Positions 32,881-46,144 of a stretch of 64,000 nt of DNA are shown here, piece after piece (the first letter of the stretch is position 1; the number at the start of each line of letters is the position of its first letter). Where the stretch lies: assembly GCA_963693315.1 (NCBI GenBank), contig CAVNZG010000991.1, positions 62,001 through 126,000 of the forward strand. Reading direction: 5' to 3'. Both the position numbers and the translations under genes were made by a program. A model generated the notes under the pieces. That model searched no databases, was not told the origin of the DNA, and saw nothing but the letters and a program-made list of their open reading frames with translations. The DNA is from Diogma glabrata (Eukaryota; Arthropoda; Insecta; Diptera; Cylindrotomidae).

Positions 32881-35617
32881 CGAAGAGAGAGAAAGCATTA
32901 TAGAGCTTTGCAGACATTTTAATGACTTGTTCCATTTACCTGGAGATAAACTTTACGTTACATCTGCAATCACTCACCGAATAAATCTTCTTCCGGGTTC
33001 TCAACCTGTTACGGTGAAACAATTTCGCATACCTGAATCCCTTAAACAAGAAGCAGATAGACAAGTTTCTGAGCTTTTAACTGACGGCATTGTACAACCT
33101 AGTAAAAGTTGTTGGAATTTTCCTTTGCTTGTCGTACCGAAAAAGTCTGCTAATAATGAGAAAAGTTGGCGATTGGTTGTTGATTTTCGTAAGTTGAACG
33201 AGATGACTGTTGGTGAAGTGTTCCCTTTACCCAATATCACAGAAGTTTTGGAACAGTTGGGAAAATCGACGTATTTTAGTACACTGGATATGGTCAAGGG
33301 TTATCATCAAGTTCCCTTATGCGAAGATGATCGTAGTAAAACAGCATTTAGCACTTCTTTGGGCCATTTTGAGTTTCTGCGAATGCCGTTTGGTTTAAAG
33401 AACGCTACTTCAACTTTTCAAAGGTTGATGAACACTGTATTATCTGGTCTGAATAGTTTGCAATCACTGGTTTATTTAGACGACGTAATAGTAACGGCAG
33501 TAAATTTAAAGGATCACAATGATAAATTGTATAAAATTCTATCACGTTTCCGTGATTATAATCTAAAACTAAATCCTGTTAAGTACAGATTTTTGAGAAA
33601 GGAGATATTGTATTTAGGGCACTTGGTAACAGATAAGGGTATTAAACCCGATCCTGGAAAACTCAGCTGCGTAGAGAATTTTCCAGTTCCTAAAACACCC
33701 AAACAGATTAAATCGTTCCTTGGGTTCGTAGGCTATTATCGCCGTTTTATCGAAAACTTTTCTAGATTAGCCCAACCTTTGACAGCTTTATTAAAGAAAA
33801 ATGCTAGATTCATATGGAGTGCCTTTTGCGAGGAAGCTTTTCAAAAATTAAAGAATGCATTAGTTAACCCTCCCGTATTGCAGTACCCTGACTATGCTAA
33901 AGTTTTTTATATTACTTCTGACGCAAGCAATGTCGCGATTGGAGCTGTTTTGTCTCAGTTGAACGATGCGGATGATCTACCCATAGCATTTGCTAGTAGA
34001 GTTCTCAATCGAGCTGAACTTAATTATTCAACTATCGAAAAGGAGTTGCTTGCTATCGTGTGGTCAATAAAACATTTTCGTCCTTATGTATTTGGTCGTA
34101 GCTTCTTAGTTGTGACAGATCATAAACCGTTAGTCTGGCTGAGTAGTATCAAGGATCCGGTTTCTCGTCTCGTTAGGTGGAAGATAGAGTTAGAGGATTA
34201 TGATTTTAAAGTAATTTATAGAGCAGGTAAATACAACGTGAATGCAGATGCACTTAGTCGCATAGAGTTATTTAGTAAGGATCCAGCCGAAATCCCTTCA
34301 TCAGCCGTTTCTAGCAAAACTGTGTTGTTTTCCGATCCTCATCTCGAGTCCTTTTATCCAAATCCTTGCAATGCAGAGCATGTTGATCCAGTGGATAGTT
34401 TAAAAAATAACCAAAGTTTGTCACAAACTGCTACGATTGACGTAATAACTCGTTCTCAAGTCCGTAAAACGTTATTGAATACTAGTTTACCTGAACCTGG
34501 TAAGGTAACAGTAGAAGACACTATGGATAGTAAGAGTGTTATTGATTCTCCGGCTGTAAGACAGCTGACTGAGGAAGCCGATATTTTAAAGATTCTCAAG
34601 GAATATCATGATAGTAGCATTGGGGGTCATCAGGGCGTATGTAGGATGTACAACAGAATGAAATCTTACATATTCTTTCCAAGGATGCTTTCTAGAATAA
34701 GGTCTTTCGTACGTAAATGTCCTCATTGTCAAAAGAATAAAATTTGTAAACCTACAAAGATACCAATGGCTATTACTACTACCTCTTTCAAGCCATTTGA
34801 TAAGATATTTCTGGATATTGTGGGACCTTTGCCTGTATCACATGCCGGAAATAGATTTATACTAACCGTACAAGATGATCTGACGAAGTACTCTCTTGCC
34901 ATGCCTTTGCAGAACCAAGAAGCGTCTACTGTTGCTAGAAGTTTTGTCGAGAATTTTGTTTGTAGATTTGGATCACCAGTTTCAATTTTGACTGACCAAG
35001 GTACTAATTTTCTCAGTGAAATGTTTAAAAGTATGTGTAGTTTGTTGAAAATATCTAAATTACAGTCTACTGCTTTCCACCCCCAGACGAATGGATCTCT
35101 GGAGAGGTCTCACCGTAGTCTCGCGGAGTATTTAAGAAATTATGTAGATGGAGATACCCAGAATTGAGATTCTTGGATTGCTTACGCTATGTTTACGTAC
35201 AATTCTACCCCCCATACTGCAACTAAACAAGTTCCTTTTGAACTAATTCATGGGTTCAAACCAAATTTGCCATCATCATTAAAAGCTATACTTTCTCCTG
35301 TGTATGATGTTGACAACTATTTACAAGAGTTAAAAGGACGACTTGGAAGTGCTTACGAGATAGCGAGATGTAATTTGCAAGCTATGAAAGAAAAATCCAA
35401 GTTATATTATGATAAAAATTCTGCAAACGTATCTCTTAAAGTTGGAGATTTAATATTACTACGTAATGAAAGTAATTTGAGAACCAAGTTAGATCCATTG
35501 TACACCGGTCCTTACGAATTGAATGAAATCTTATCTAATGAAAATGTCAAGCTTAAGGTTGGTCGAAAAATGAAAGTCGTGCATAAGAACAGGATTAAAT
35601 TGTTCAACGAATTATAA
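32849..35617 (+). pseudogene. RT, RNase H and integrase region of pol, one TGA stop
   Basis: The RT spans about residues 50-260 with LVPKK-, FRKLNEM-, FSTLDMVKGYHQ- and the catalytic box YLDD at residues 209-212. RNase H follows with TSDAS, KELLAI and a terminal NADALSR. The integrase has the HHCC region (GGHQG...CPHCQKNK), Asp656, Asp716 and Glu752 with D-35-E spacing, and a C-terminal TGPYEL module. An in-frame TGA at 35165-35167 sits where Trp is expected (DTQN-stop-DSWIAY). The same frame then continues to 35617. Apart from that stop the enzyme domains look intact. Family features fit the gypsy group, but the clade is not settled. Confidence 0.85.
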
Positions 35618-35915
35618 ATTTAATGTTTATATGTATATACTTTGTCTGTTTTCTACTTTTAATGTAATAAAGATTATATTTTACAAGAAATAAAAAAACT
35701 TGGAAATGGTAATAAAGGATTCATAGTTGGTTAGTCGGATTTTGATACAAAAAAAAAAATAATAAATTTGCTATTAAAATTTATTTAGTTTTCTTTAATA
35801 AACAAGGAAATCTTTGTACACTATATAAAAAAAATTATTTTTGAAGTTTGTCTTTTAGCTTCATTAAAAGTTATATTTTATTTTTTTAAAATAAACTTTA
35901 ATCTTAAGGTGGGAG

Positions 35916-36904
35916 TGTTGTAAATGGATAGATTGCAAAGAATTCGTATAGTATTATCATACTATTAAAATTATCATACTATTAAAATTATTATACTATT
36001 AGAATTATTGTACTATAAATATTGTCATACTATTAAAATTATTTTATTCTCTTCCATTTAATTATATCAGCTTTATTTGTATGTTTTTTCGATAATAATA
36101 GTATGTATTATTGTATTGTTTTCTAACCTATTGTATTCTAACCTATTGCCTAATGAACATTTTATTCAATTGGTATGATTCCAATTGGTCAAATTGTTTT
36201 GATTTCATTAAAATTATTTTCAAATTATAATCACAATTGCTTTGATAAGTTTTGTTCAAAAATCAAATTTTGAGTAATTCTCTTATTTCGTTTAGTTGAA
36301 CTTGGTTGATTGTATGAGAAGGGCGTTTTTTATCATCAGGGTTTTTTTATTAAGAAATTTGATTTATCAATTAAAACAATAAAGATTTATTGTTTTAATT
36401 GAAGAAAATGTTTTTATTTTTTATAATACACAATTCTTTTTTATAATAAAATCTTTGTCAGAGAATAAAGTATTGTAATCGATTCGTGAATAATGAATTT
36501 TATTCTCTCGCAAATTAAAATTCTCGCTCGTGCCTCGCTCAAATTTTAAACTTTTGCTTGAGAATAAACTACTTCATTATTCACTCATTGATTAAACTAC
36601 TAATACTACAGGAATTATTATACTATTTGAATTATTATGCTATAAAATAATTGTACAATAAAATTAAGGTTACTTTTTGTAGCATGATCTATTACCTAAT
36701 TTTTAAAGTAAACATTTATATAAAAAAGATAATAAATAAATTCAGGCAGTCAACTCTAGGTTGAGCAGTGAGCTACACTAAAAGCTAATAAACCAAAAAT
36801 AGAGCTAAATAAAAATTGAATTAATTAAATTAAATAGTGAGTTTGTACTTTTTGGTAGCGCTACGATCAGAAGCAGAACAGCAGCTCCGGAAGTAATTAT
36901 AACA
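35916..36904 (+). repeat. 3' LTR with a 559-bp insertion
   Basis: It is preceded by the purine-rich AAGGTGGGAG. It matches the 5' LTR until AAAATTATT at about 36041, then resumes with ATACTACAGG at about 36603. The inserted 36042-36602 is AT-rich and holds an ATTCTC/GAGAAT inverted pair, but no clear terminal repeats and no gene. Confidence 0.75.
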
Positions 36905-37089
36905 AGTATCACAACCAGCATAATCCAAGCACAAAAAAAAATCCTTTGTTTATGATTTTTATTTAATGGCAACTCAAAATTCATCTCCAAAAATGATGTT
37001 AGCATTATAAAATGTTTCCATTTGTTGTATGAAATTTTTTTCTGAATAGCACATCCAGCACAACTCGAGCACAACCATTGAATTTAATT

Positions 37090-38215
37090 TTTTTTTTTTT
37101 CAAATGACGGGGCATCAGAGGACATCAAAGATTTTTAAATATTTGTGGATTGAAGGCAATCGAGACTATTGATTCAGGCAGCGCATTCCATTTGCACGAT
37201 GTACCCACAAATAAGTCCATTTGACACCATGACAGTGAGTAATGTGAGTAATCTCATCAGTTTGACTGTTTGCACAAGCCGATTGACGAGTAACACGGGG
37301 CAAAGGATAAATGTTTGAGGCATAATGGATCTGATTCCATTTGAGCACTGCTGGTGACAATATCTGTAAAAAAACAACGAGGTCAGCAACAGTGCCACGA
37401 TGTTGTTGGGAATTTAATGTTGAATTGCGATCACCAACAATTCGAATAGCATGGTTTTGAACAGAATCAAAAAAACAAACAGGATGGTAACAGATACAAC
37501 GCCTCCTACTTGACAACAATACTCCACACAGGAACGAATATAGGACTTGTAAATGTGGAGTAATTGATACGTAGTAAAAGATTTTTTACAACTATTGAGA
37601 AGGCCGAGTTTTCTTGACGTGCTCTTTGCCATTGCCAATATATGATCGTTCCAGAGTAGGTAGTTGGAAATTGTTAGTCCCAATAAACGAACGCTTTCAC
37701 ATTCGTCTATTTGTTCGTCACACATACTGATTGAACTATCATTGGGGAGCTCGGTTTCTGATCTGGAAACAATCAGTAGCTGTGTTTTGGTGAAATTAAA
37801 ATGTTTGCAAATTTTTAAACCATTTTAAACATTTTTGCAATTTTTTCAACCAAATTTTTGTCACCCCAGTTGGCGAACTTTTCTAGGTCTTCGTTTACAC
37901 TTTTGGCAGCGTCTCACCGGACGGGGTTTATTCGTTCGTGCATTTTACCCTTTGAATTTATCGGAGTACTGGTGATTTTCAACAGCTCGTTGATATAAAT
38001 TAAAAATAAGGTGGGGGATAAAACTGAGCCTTGGGGTACACCAGCGTTACTTAATTTAGACTCAGAAGAAAAGCCATCGATGGATACCGAAATGTAATGG
38101 TCTGTGAGAACATTTTGTATCCGCTTTACGACCGCGGGGTGAAATCCGTAAGTAACGAGCTTGTTGATAAGGTTGGCATGCCAGTAGCTTTGTTCAAAGC
38201 TTTCCGTAATTTCTT
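37090..38215 (-). pseudogene. 5'-truncated LINE, same family as 5350-6351, copy 2
   Basis: Read on the minus strand, this copy reaches further upstream than copy 1. It includes remnants of the palm region resembling GVPQG-V-SP--F--YINELL (about 38040-37985) before the region shared with copy 1. An internal segment at about 37800-37860 is repetitive and disrupted. The thumb IYKSYIRSCVEYCCQV is encoded near 37555-37505. Several stops and frameshifts break the frame (open pieces 37725-37414, 37519-37166 and 37398-37174). The 3' UTR differs from copy 1, and poly-T marks the tail at about 37088-37100. Confidence 0.65.
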
Positions 38216-41200
38216 AATGCTATTCTGTTTATCATCTATCAGTTATTAGAACGCACTAGTAGTTAGTTGGTCAAAAGAAATTAGGTATTGTACAACTACG
38301 AATGGAATTTTTAGATAATTATTTTTCTTTTTTGTGAGCTACATAATGTTGTTTATTATGCTTGATTCATAGTAATTAATGCTTCATAAATAAACTTAAT
38401 TCGTTTTATAGCAATGAAATTAGAATTTAAAAATTATTATAGTTTGGCTTGTATGAAAGGCCATGTAAATGTTTGAAATTTCATAATTTTCGTTCATCTG
38501 TAGCACCATTGTGGTGGAAATCGGAACAAAAATTGCACGTTCATTTTCTCGACGCAGATTAATATAATGAAATATATTTCAAAAATTTTCATAGGACTTG
38601 TAACCCAACCGTAAAAATTTAAAAATATCAATGAAATTTCACATTTTATTGCAATTGGATAATTTTAATTTGCGACCGATATATTAGGGACTACATATCA
38701 AACATAAAATATAAAATATAATTCTTTTAATGCTTACAAAAAGTATGAGATTCTTTCTCGTATTTTTAAATATTTTGCTAAATAGATACATTATAAAAAA
38801 TTGGCAATTATCTAATTACAGTAAAATATAAAATTTCATTACCAAAATTTAAAAAAATATAGTGGTGTCACTCTCGTATGCAATCCTAATTAAATTTCTG
38901 TCACGTAGCATTAGCAGAAATGAATTGAATGGAAAACCAGCAACGAGGACTGGGTATAAACATGGTGGATAAAGCACATGTGCATCTTTAGAATGCATAC
39001 ATGCTACGTCGTATTCTTACAAGAAGAATACTTTAACAAACACTATAATTTTTCTTTTTATTGTGTAATGACGGACTATTTTCAATTTTTACTCTAAAAT
39101 AATGGTATTCGTATTCAAGAAATTCGCTAATAATTTGTTAATTTATTTTCTTCAATTGTATTAACCGTAGCGACATTTGTTTGTAGTACTGTATTTTTTT
39201 GTTTCAATTGATAATACATTTCAAAACATGTTTTACATAAATGATTGTTTAATTTGAAAAAAAGTAGTATTGATGTTTGTTTTGGTGAAAATTACTTGGA
39301 GTGGGAAACAGAAAACCTAATAATATGTATATATAAGCGATCAAATTATTTTGATCGGGAGATAGTACATAAATTTAAATCAAAAATTTAGATCGTGATT
39401 AATGTCTAATCAAAAATCAAACAAATATATCATTATGTAAAATTAATAATAGAAAAAAATATAAATTTTTATAGAAAAAAATTAAATTGTCTTTGATTGT
39501 GATATCAAGGTTTTTTTATTTATTTGTTTTTCTGATGTAATGTGTTTAATGAAAATTGATAAAATATTTAGCAAATAAAACGAAAACAAAAAAATGAATC
39601 TAAAACGCAACTTCAAATGCAAAAACGTGAAAATAGTTATTCATAAAGTTATTTATATAAAGTAATAACGAAACCGTTCAACACGCTTTTTATACCCAAC
39701 GGTTACGGTGAAGCTTCATTCCAAGTCGTTACATGTTAAATTACTAAACCTGAATCTATTAAATATATGTTTATTTTGTTTTCTTATACTTCGCTAGAAA
39801 TGTAACCTAATTTTTGGTTTATATTAGCGTTGACATTTTTTGGTAGTTTATCTTGTCGGCTAGCCATGATGAGAATTAGCTCAAGCTTAAAATTTTCTCA
39901 TTGGTTCGAAAAATGTGTGGATTGCAAAAAGTTTCATAATTTGCACCATAAATTTTTAGATTCAGTTCTCATATTTTTGATGGGAGATTTTCCATCGGAG
40001 TGATGTTATATCACAAATAATTTACTGAATTAATTAAATGCAAATATTCATAAATTTAATTTCATTTAACAAGCAACTAAAAAACTTAATGTGCTGAGCT
40101 TCGAAATACAAATAGTTATTGTGGCGGTAGATAAATTCTGAGGAATATATGTAAACTATGAGGAATATATTTCAAATTGACAGAGCTAGTTTGGTTTTGT
40201 CATTTGGTGATGCTTTAGGTATAATTACGTTTGGTTGGATGAATTACAACCTACAATCAACATTTGATCCACTGCACTGTTTTTGGAAGAAGACAACATT
40301 CAAGAAATAGAGTAATGTAAGCCTTTTTGTATTTTGATTTATATAGTTTTTGTGATTTACTTTTACACTGCTTTTTCTCTGTTAGCTAGCTAATAGTTTT
40401 TTTTATTTATTCTGTGATTCATAAATAAGAAATTTGCAAGTCTTATTTGTTTGTCATAGATTCAGTTTTTCGGTGTAATATTATTATTCGTTTAAAAGTC
40501 CAAATTATTATAATTGTATTGAAAATTATGTGTTAAAAACCAACAAAAAATAGATGATCATCAAATAACATAATAATAGGCCTGGCACAATTTGTGTAGT
40601 AAATATTCAAATGGGTTCCTAGTCAACAAAACAAAGTGCCAGTTTGTATTTTGAGTATGTTTTGAGTAAAAGAATAAATCTTTAGCTAATCCAAAAAAAA
40701 TAGGTTCTTCTTTGGGCATCTTTAATAATAATCAATCGAAAAGCAATATACTCTTTACTTTCAAACTGCCACACCAAAACTACAGCCCTAATTATAAAGC
40801 ATATTTGTTAGAGAAACAATCCCCACATTATATATTCAATGCTCCAAGTATTAAAATTTATAAAACCAACACATTTAAATATATACTAAAATTATTTTCT
40901 ATTGCATGGAAAATTAATTTTAATGACAGTTAAATTGACGAATTACGTTTATATTACGAGAAATAAAAACAAAATAATTTTCTATTATTAAACTTCAATT
41001 GCACAATTTCGATTCGTGATTCAAAGAAAACAAAACGAAAAAAAAAATTAAATAAATAAAGGAATAAAACGGAAATTAAGTTTGATATTAAATTTTACAT
41101 AAGTAGAACTTTTCGTCTAAACTTATTAAATTTATAATATAATTCAATTTTTTTTATATTTAAAATTTATTATATAATTGTGTCTGATATACATTCGTGT

Positions 41201-43114
41201 TGCGGCTTTTCTAGGAAACTTACTGTTTTATAAAATTAAATTTATAATTTCATTTCAACCTCAATATTCTGTATAATTTCATAAAATTCTACTTCAATTA
41301 TATAACTGGAATCAGTTTCTTAATTTTTAAATAGAAGAAGAATTTTTTCTATTGTACTTACGGTAATGAAGAAAAAGGCTAATTAATTAAGTTTTTTTGA
41401 AAAGGTGAACTCGGCTTATAACAATCGTATTTTTTCCAACTTATTTTGGTAACATTTACATTAAGATGTTGAGGGCTCTCAAACGAATGCATTAATGAAA
41501 TTAAATGGAGATATTCAAGATATTTTTACTTCCAAACAAACTCTTATTTGATGTGCATTATTGAATCATTCAAATCGATAACCACACCACTCCCCAGTAA
41601 GATTATTTAGTTTTTATGAATAATTGCATATTTAAACTGCATACGAGTTTAAAACCAATTGATATGTGTGTATCTCGTTCTAATAAATAAAGCTTTTTAT
41701 GAAATTTTCCTATTTTCTTGATTTAGTTTTTTTCAATTTCTTTTATTGCCCCAAAGAAAAGAATTATTGATTTTATGTAGATTTAGATTAGATTAGATTA
41801 AATTGGATATCTCAATATCTCAATGGGATATTTTCTATTTTATTTCTTTTGAACAACAGTTTTTTTTATTCACAAACTTCCAGTTTGTTTTTTAAATTTC
41901 TCTAGTTTTTTTTGTTGTTGTTTCATTATTGTGGCTTGGAAAAATGTTATTCAAATTTTCTTTAGTTTGTTGTTTTGTTTTAAAATTTTGTTCCAAAGAA
42001 TTTTTTACTAACAAAAAAGAAAACAAGTTTGTTTTGTTAGCCCAATGTCTAGTGGGAAATTGAAATGAGTGGTTATAGGTTTTGTTCGAAAAATTGAACT
42101 AATTTTACCGTTTTTAGGACAAAATGAATGATGGACAATTTTATAAGAAAATCTTTAAAAGTTTTTTATGTGGTATAAGTTAAAATTTATGATAATAGAT
42201 TCCTAAAATATTGTTTAAATGATTTTGTTGTGGTCATGATGAAACCATTACATACTACAAACATTCGTTGAAGTATGAAGTTTCAACAGTTAAGTTTTTT
42301 TGTCTATTGAACAATCATCCCAGACTCAAGCTTGGGGCGGCTCGTAAGATATGTTCAAGTCCATCAAACATGAAGAATGAAGCTCACTTTTTATCTCCCA
42401 AACATTTCTCATGTCTCAATTAAATCGAGTTCTTTATTTTCTGTTGTCTGCCCTTAGAATATCAAAAGTAAAGAATCAAATTTTAATTTCAAGTGTGATT
42501 AGATCGCATAAAGACTTAAAACAATTGATTTATCATATATAAAAGAAATCCATAGAATGCTTTCCAGCTTATATTTTCTTTATCGGTTAATTATAGATTA
42601 GTTGAAACAAAACATTTGGGTGTGTTGATGGTTGCTAATGTTTTGCTCAAAACACCTTGGTCTGAGTAAGAGTCGAACCGCTTTGTGTTCGTCCACTGTG
42701 CAGCGAATTTAATGTCTAATTCATTACAAATTATATTCGACTTATCACAAAATTATCAGGAAATATATTACCTGAACTGTTAATGCTGCGTCAGCATAAT
42801 ATTATAACAGTTTAGTGTATGAGTAAATTTTGATTACATGTTGAATCGAAAAAAACTTAATTCGGTCGAAGAAACACATAAATGAAAATATGCTAAAACG
42901 TAATGGAAATCAACATAGAAGTTGTATAACTGAACAAACATTTCATACAGTTTACAGACGCAAGCGAAATAGATTATTTTATAAATGGAATAGACTATCT
43001 GAAACACGAAAATATTTGACTCAAATCATACCTTCAGTTTATTATAATTCTTCAAGAGTTTAAATTATGTAAACTAAAATAATAGAATTATTAATCTTTG
43101 TTCTAATTCTATTA
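38216..43114. other. 4.9 kb without recognisable genes
   Basis: AT-rich DNA in which the longest frame (40712-40933) looks like chance. No terminal repeats, tandem arrays or RNA genes that I can support. A segment near 42590-42700 shares a diverged block (GATGGTTGCTAATGTTTTGC) with 61425-61450, suggesting an old dispersed repeat. It could be intergenic or intronic host DNA. Confidence 0.4.
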
Positions 43115-43479
43115 TTACTTTGGTCTGAAAGACCTAAGTATTACAATCATGAGCCAAAAGTGAAATTCTTACCTCCACTTTTTTGGCATTTCTTGACGTT
43201 TTAGGACCTACTGATTCTAAAAAAGCAAAAAAAAAAAATGTATGCCCATCCCTCGATTTAAACGGTACCCGATTTATGCGGTTTCGATTTTACACGGTTT
43301 ACAAAAATAAAATTTTTAATTTTAAAAATTATGTATTAATATTTCGATTTCGTATTTTCTTTTAAACGTTTAATTTTGCGGAATAAAACACAATCATTGT
43401 AAATGTCAAAAATAAAAATGATTAAAATCATTTAAATTTATTACATTCCACTATAAAAAACAACACATTCGAAAGAAGT

Positions 43480-44435
43480 TTTGAATGTGCAGCGAAAACT
43501 CTGTATGAGGTAGTGACACGTGCTTTGATATTTGCTTGCATGTCATTGGACGATGTTATAACAAAGTTTTCCAGGCGTTCTACTTCATAGTTGCCATTAT
43601 TCAAATTTGCAGGAAATATATTCCTGGATGATGTTAAATTTACCGTTTTACTGGTGTTTATGCATAAGAAAAGTCGTTCAGCATTTGTTTTAAGCTGTGT
43701 TACATTTTCTTTGATATCGCTTGGTCTACGTCCGAGTTGAGCAATATCATCTGCATGGTCAAGAATTTGTTAAAAACGAAGTTTTATATCTCGATTCGGC
43801 TTTTTATGGTGTATTCAAGCATCAAATTAAATTGTTCGGGCGCAAGTGAATCACATTATCAAACACTTGATGTTCTCTCAAAGAAGTCAGTAACTTATCT
43901 GTCGATTGTTATTCAAAAATTTGATCTCGATGTTGTGAGCTTACACAGAGAAACAAGAGGAACAAGAGAAACAAACAAGGAATGAAAACCACACTGATAG
44001 TCACCGATTCGGCAAACGGGATGAGCCATACGACATTAGCTTGTATTTTATATGGTATTTAGCAGTGCGATTTGACGATAATTTACACACTTTAGACGGT
44101 CACCTTCCTTCTGTAACGAAACAATAAGAGCTGTTTTCCATTCAGTAGGTAGTTGGTACTTCTTTGTCACAGATCTTGGTAACAGCTATTCCTCCAATTT
44201 TAAATAATTTTGCAGGAATTCCATCGATTCCTAAGTACCATTTTTTTGTGGCAGCTTGCACTTCTTCTATTGTTGGATAAGGCACAAAAGCCTCACTGGG
44301 CAGAGCAATTACTTTGATAGGATGAACTTCTTTAGTCCTATTAAATAGGCCTTGAAATTGCGATCACTATACTGCCAACACATTACGTTCATTTGTTGTA
44401 AGTTCGTTGCTTTCATTTTTTATGGCTGTGGATCT
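43480..44435 (-). pseudogene. RTE-like reverse transcriptase fragment
   Basis: On the minus strand, degenerate frames give PTIEEVQAATKKW followed by GIDGIPAKLFK (about 44290-44195), then ICDKEVPT-YRMENSSYCFV. Further downstream lies a palm segment with HADDIAQLGRRPSDI (about 43757-43713) and LCINTSKT. The order and motifs fit an RTE-type LINE RT. It is interrupted by frame changes, and the endonuclease-side part lies at 45651-46135 beyond a SINE insertion. Confidence 0.55.
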
Positions 44436-44582
44436 TGGGTGGAAAACTTTTGTCCGATTCCGTGCGTTGGCAAAGCACTCTTTTCAATTTCCACTAGTCT
44501 CATGTTGGTTTATTTTCGTTTCATGTGCGTCTCTTTTTCCGTTAAGTTTCGTTAATGCTTTCATTGCCAAATAAGGAACTGT

Positions 44583-44940
44583 TCAGATTTGCCCTAGTTC
44601 GATTGGGCACTGATCATGAATGTAACGCTTATGTCCAAGCGGTCCTGTTTGGGGCAGTCGGATCAGGATCTGATCAAGTTCGCCATATAAAATAAATAGG
44701 GCAAACCACAGTAAGATATTTTGTATCAGGTCCTGATCAGATTGCCCAACTAGGTGTCTAATAAGAAAAACCAAATCAGGGTCGGATATATTCAAATAAG
44801 GTTTACCTTAAAAGAGTATTCTAATTCAGTACCAAAGAGGTTCACATCATATTGCCCTAAAAGGGCTTGCCCTTTCTGGACGGACCTGATCATGCCCTGA
44901 TTGTATTCAGGCTTTTCTTAACTAATTTCTGCTCGGGGTG
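44583..44940. repeat. Possible MITE, unresolved
   Basis: This segment is GC-richer than its surroundings. It has repeated GCCC and CCTGATCA/TGATCAGG-type words (for example near 44650, 44735 and 44888) and sits inside the RTE-like remnant. I could not define terminal repeats. The 70-codon minus frame in it is not a recognisable protein. Confidence 0.3.
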
Positions 44941-44982
44941 TTAACCATTTTTCTTGCAGTTTTTGTCTATGTTCAACGTTTT

Positions 44983-45624
44983 AGGCGATGTATAGCCGAG
45001 TGTGTTAACGCACTAGTCTTACATTGTTAGGGTCGACGGTTCGAATCCAGTCAAATCCAATATGGATTTTTCTGGATTAGAAATACAGAGCCGATTTAGA
45101 TGTTAAGTATTGGTGTTGGGTAGTTTATAAGTTAGTTTAAGGGGCGATGTATAGCCGAGTGTGTTAAAGCGCTAGTCTATGCATTGTTAGGGTCGACGGT
45201 TCGAATCCAGTCCAATCCAATATGGATTTTCTGGATTGGAATTGCAGAGCCGATTTAGCTGTTAAGTATTGGTGTTGGGTAGTTCATAAGTTAGTTTAGG
45301 GGGATATGTATACTAATAAATTATATGAATAACAGGTTTCCGACTGGAGATTACAGGCGAGAAATTTTAGATACGGGATTGCTGATTGGCGATTGCAGAT
45401 TATATGTATAAGTGATTGTCCTTGTGATTGTCTCGTAAAAGTAGTAGCTAGATACGATTTGCCAGGTGTCTGTAACCGGGTCGTTCACTCCTAACTCATA
45501 ATTACCTACCTATCCTTACCTATTGTTATATGTAAAAACGGCTGTAGGAAGTGGCCCGGCCGTAATCCGGGAGTCTCGCCTAGTGCTTGGTCCTACAGTC
45601 CAATCAATCAATCAATCAATCAAT
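44983..45624 (+). mobile_element. tRNA-derived SINE with duplicated head and CAAT tail
   Basis: Two tRNA-like units begin GCGATGTATAGCCGAGTGTG at 44985 and 45144 (159 bp apart). Each has a pol III A box (TATAGCCGAGTG) and a B box (GGTTCGAATCC). A tRNA-unrelated body follows, and the 3' tail is a run of CAAT repeats (about 45600-45624). A perfect 26-bp target duplication flanks it (44957-44982, 45625-45650). Long duplications are the sign of LINE-driven insertion. The host site is the RTE-like remnant. Confidence 0.8.
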
Positions 45625-45650
45625 CAGTTTTTGTCTATGTTCAACGTTTT

Positions 45651-46135
45651 GGTGGTAATGGTGGTCAAACCATTCGTTGCGTGCATTCGGTGATCGTTTT
45701 CCGATTGTAGTTTCTTCTGCAAATATAATGGTTGATGAAGTGTTTGCCACTCTCCTTAAAAGTTTATGGTATCTCTGGAAGTATGTCATGCTCTTCTATG
45801 TTTTGCGTCACTATTTCCTGATATATTCAGCGTTGCCGGATGTTTGAATTCATCGATATTATAATCACGGTGTTCTTTGCTTGTCTATTAAATGCAGATG
45901 GCATCTTGTACTGGTAATCAAAGATGACAAAATGACTTTTAATTTAAGATGATTGTTGTCCATATCAGTCCTTCTGTATAATCGAAATTCAATTACACTT
46001 GTACGGTGTCTCTTAGAGATCATGATATGATCGAATTCATTTCATTATCTGCTTTGTATTCAGAAGGTGCACAAACATTGACGATCGGTTTTTGTAATAA
46101 AATGCGGTCTGTCGAGGAGTTAGTGTCACAATAGC
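45651..46135 (-). pseudogene. RTE-like endonuclease-to-RT linker fragment
   Basis: Minus-strand frames, broken repeatedly, read through segments like IVCAPSEYKADNE, a run resembling SLRDTV, NYNIDEFKHPATLNI and SDAKHRRA. This pattern occurs between the apurinic endonuclease and RT of RTE-type LINEs. It was continuous with 43480-44435 before the SINE inserted. It has no functional potential. Confidence 0.4.
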
Positions 46136-46144
46136 ATATAAAAA

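Larger units (their letters stand above)
29200..36904 (+). mobile_element. Near full-length Ty3/gypsy retrotransposon, disabled
   Basis: LTRs begin TGTTGTAAATG and end AATTATAACA. A 4-bp AGTA duplication flanks the element (29196-29199, 36905-36908). The order is 5' LTR, 1.2-kb leader, gag, protease, RT, RNase H, integrase, polypurine tract and 3' LTR. There is no env-like frame between the integrase end (35617) and the 3' LTR. The LTRs differ at two positions apart from a 559-bp insertion in the 3' copy. Gag and pol carry two in-frame TGA stops and three frameshifts. Confidence 0.85.

Noticed and set aside
31267..35167. Genetic code with TGA read as tryptophan
   Set aside because: Only two sites support it. 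Frameshifts in the same element show ordinary decay, and other genes in the window use TGA as a stop.
35618..35915. An env gene in the gypsy element
   Set aside because: Only about 300 bases separate the integrase end from the 3' LTR, with no open frame.
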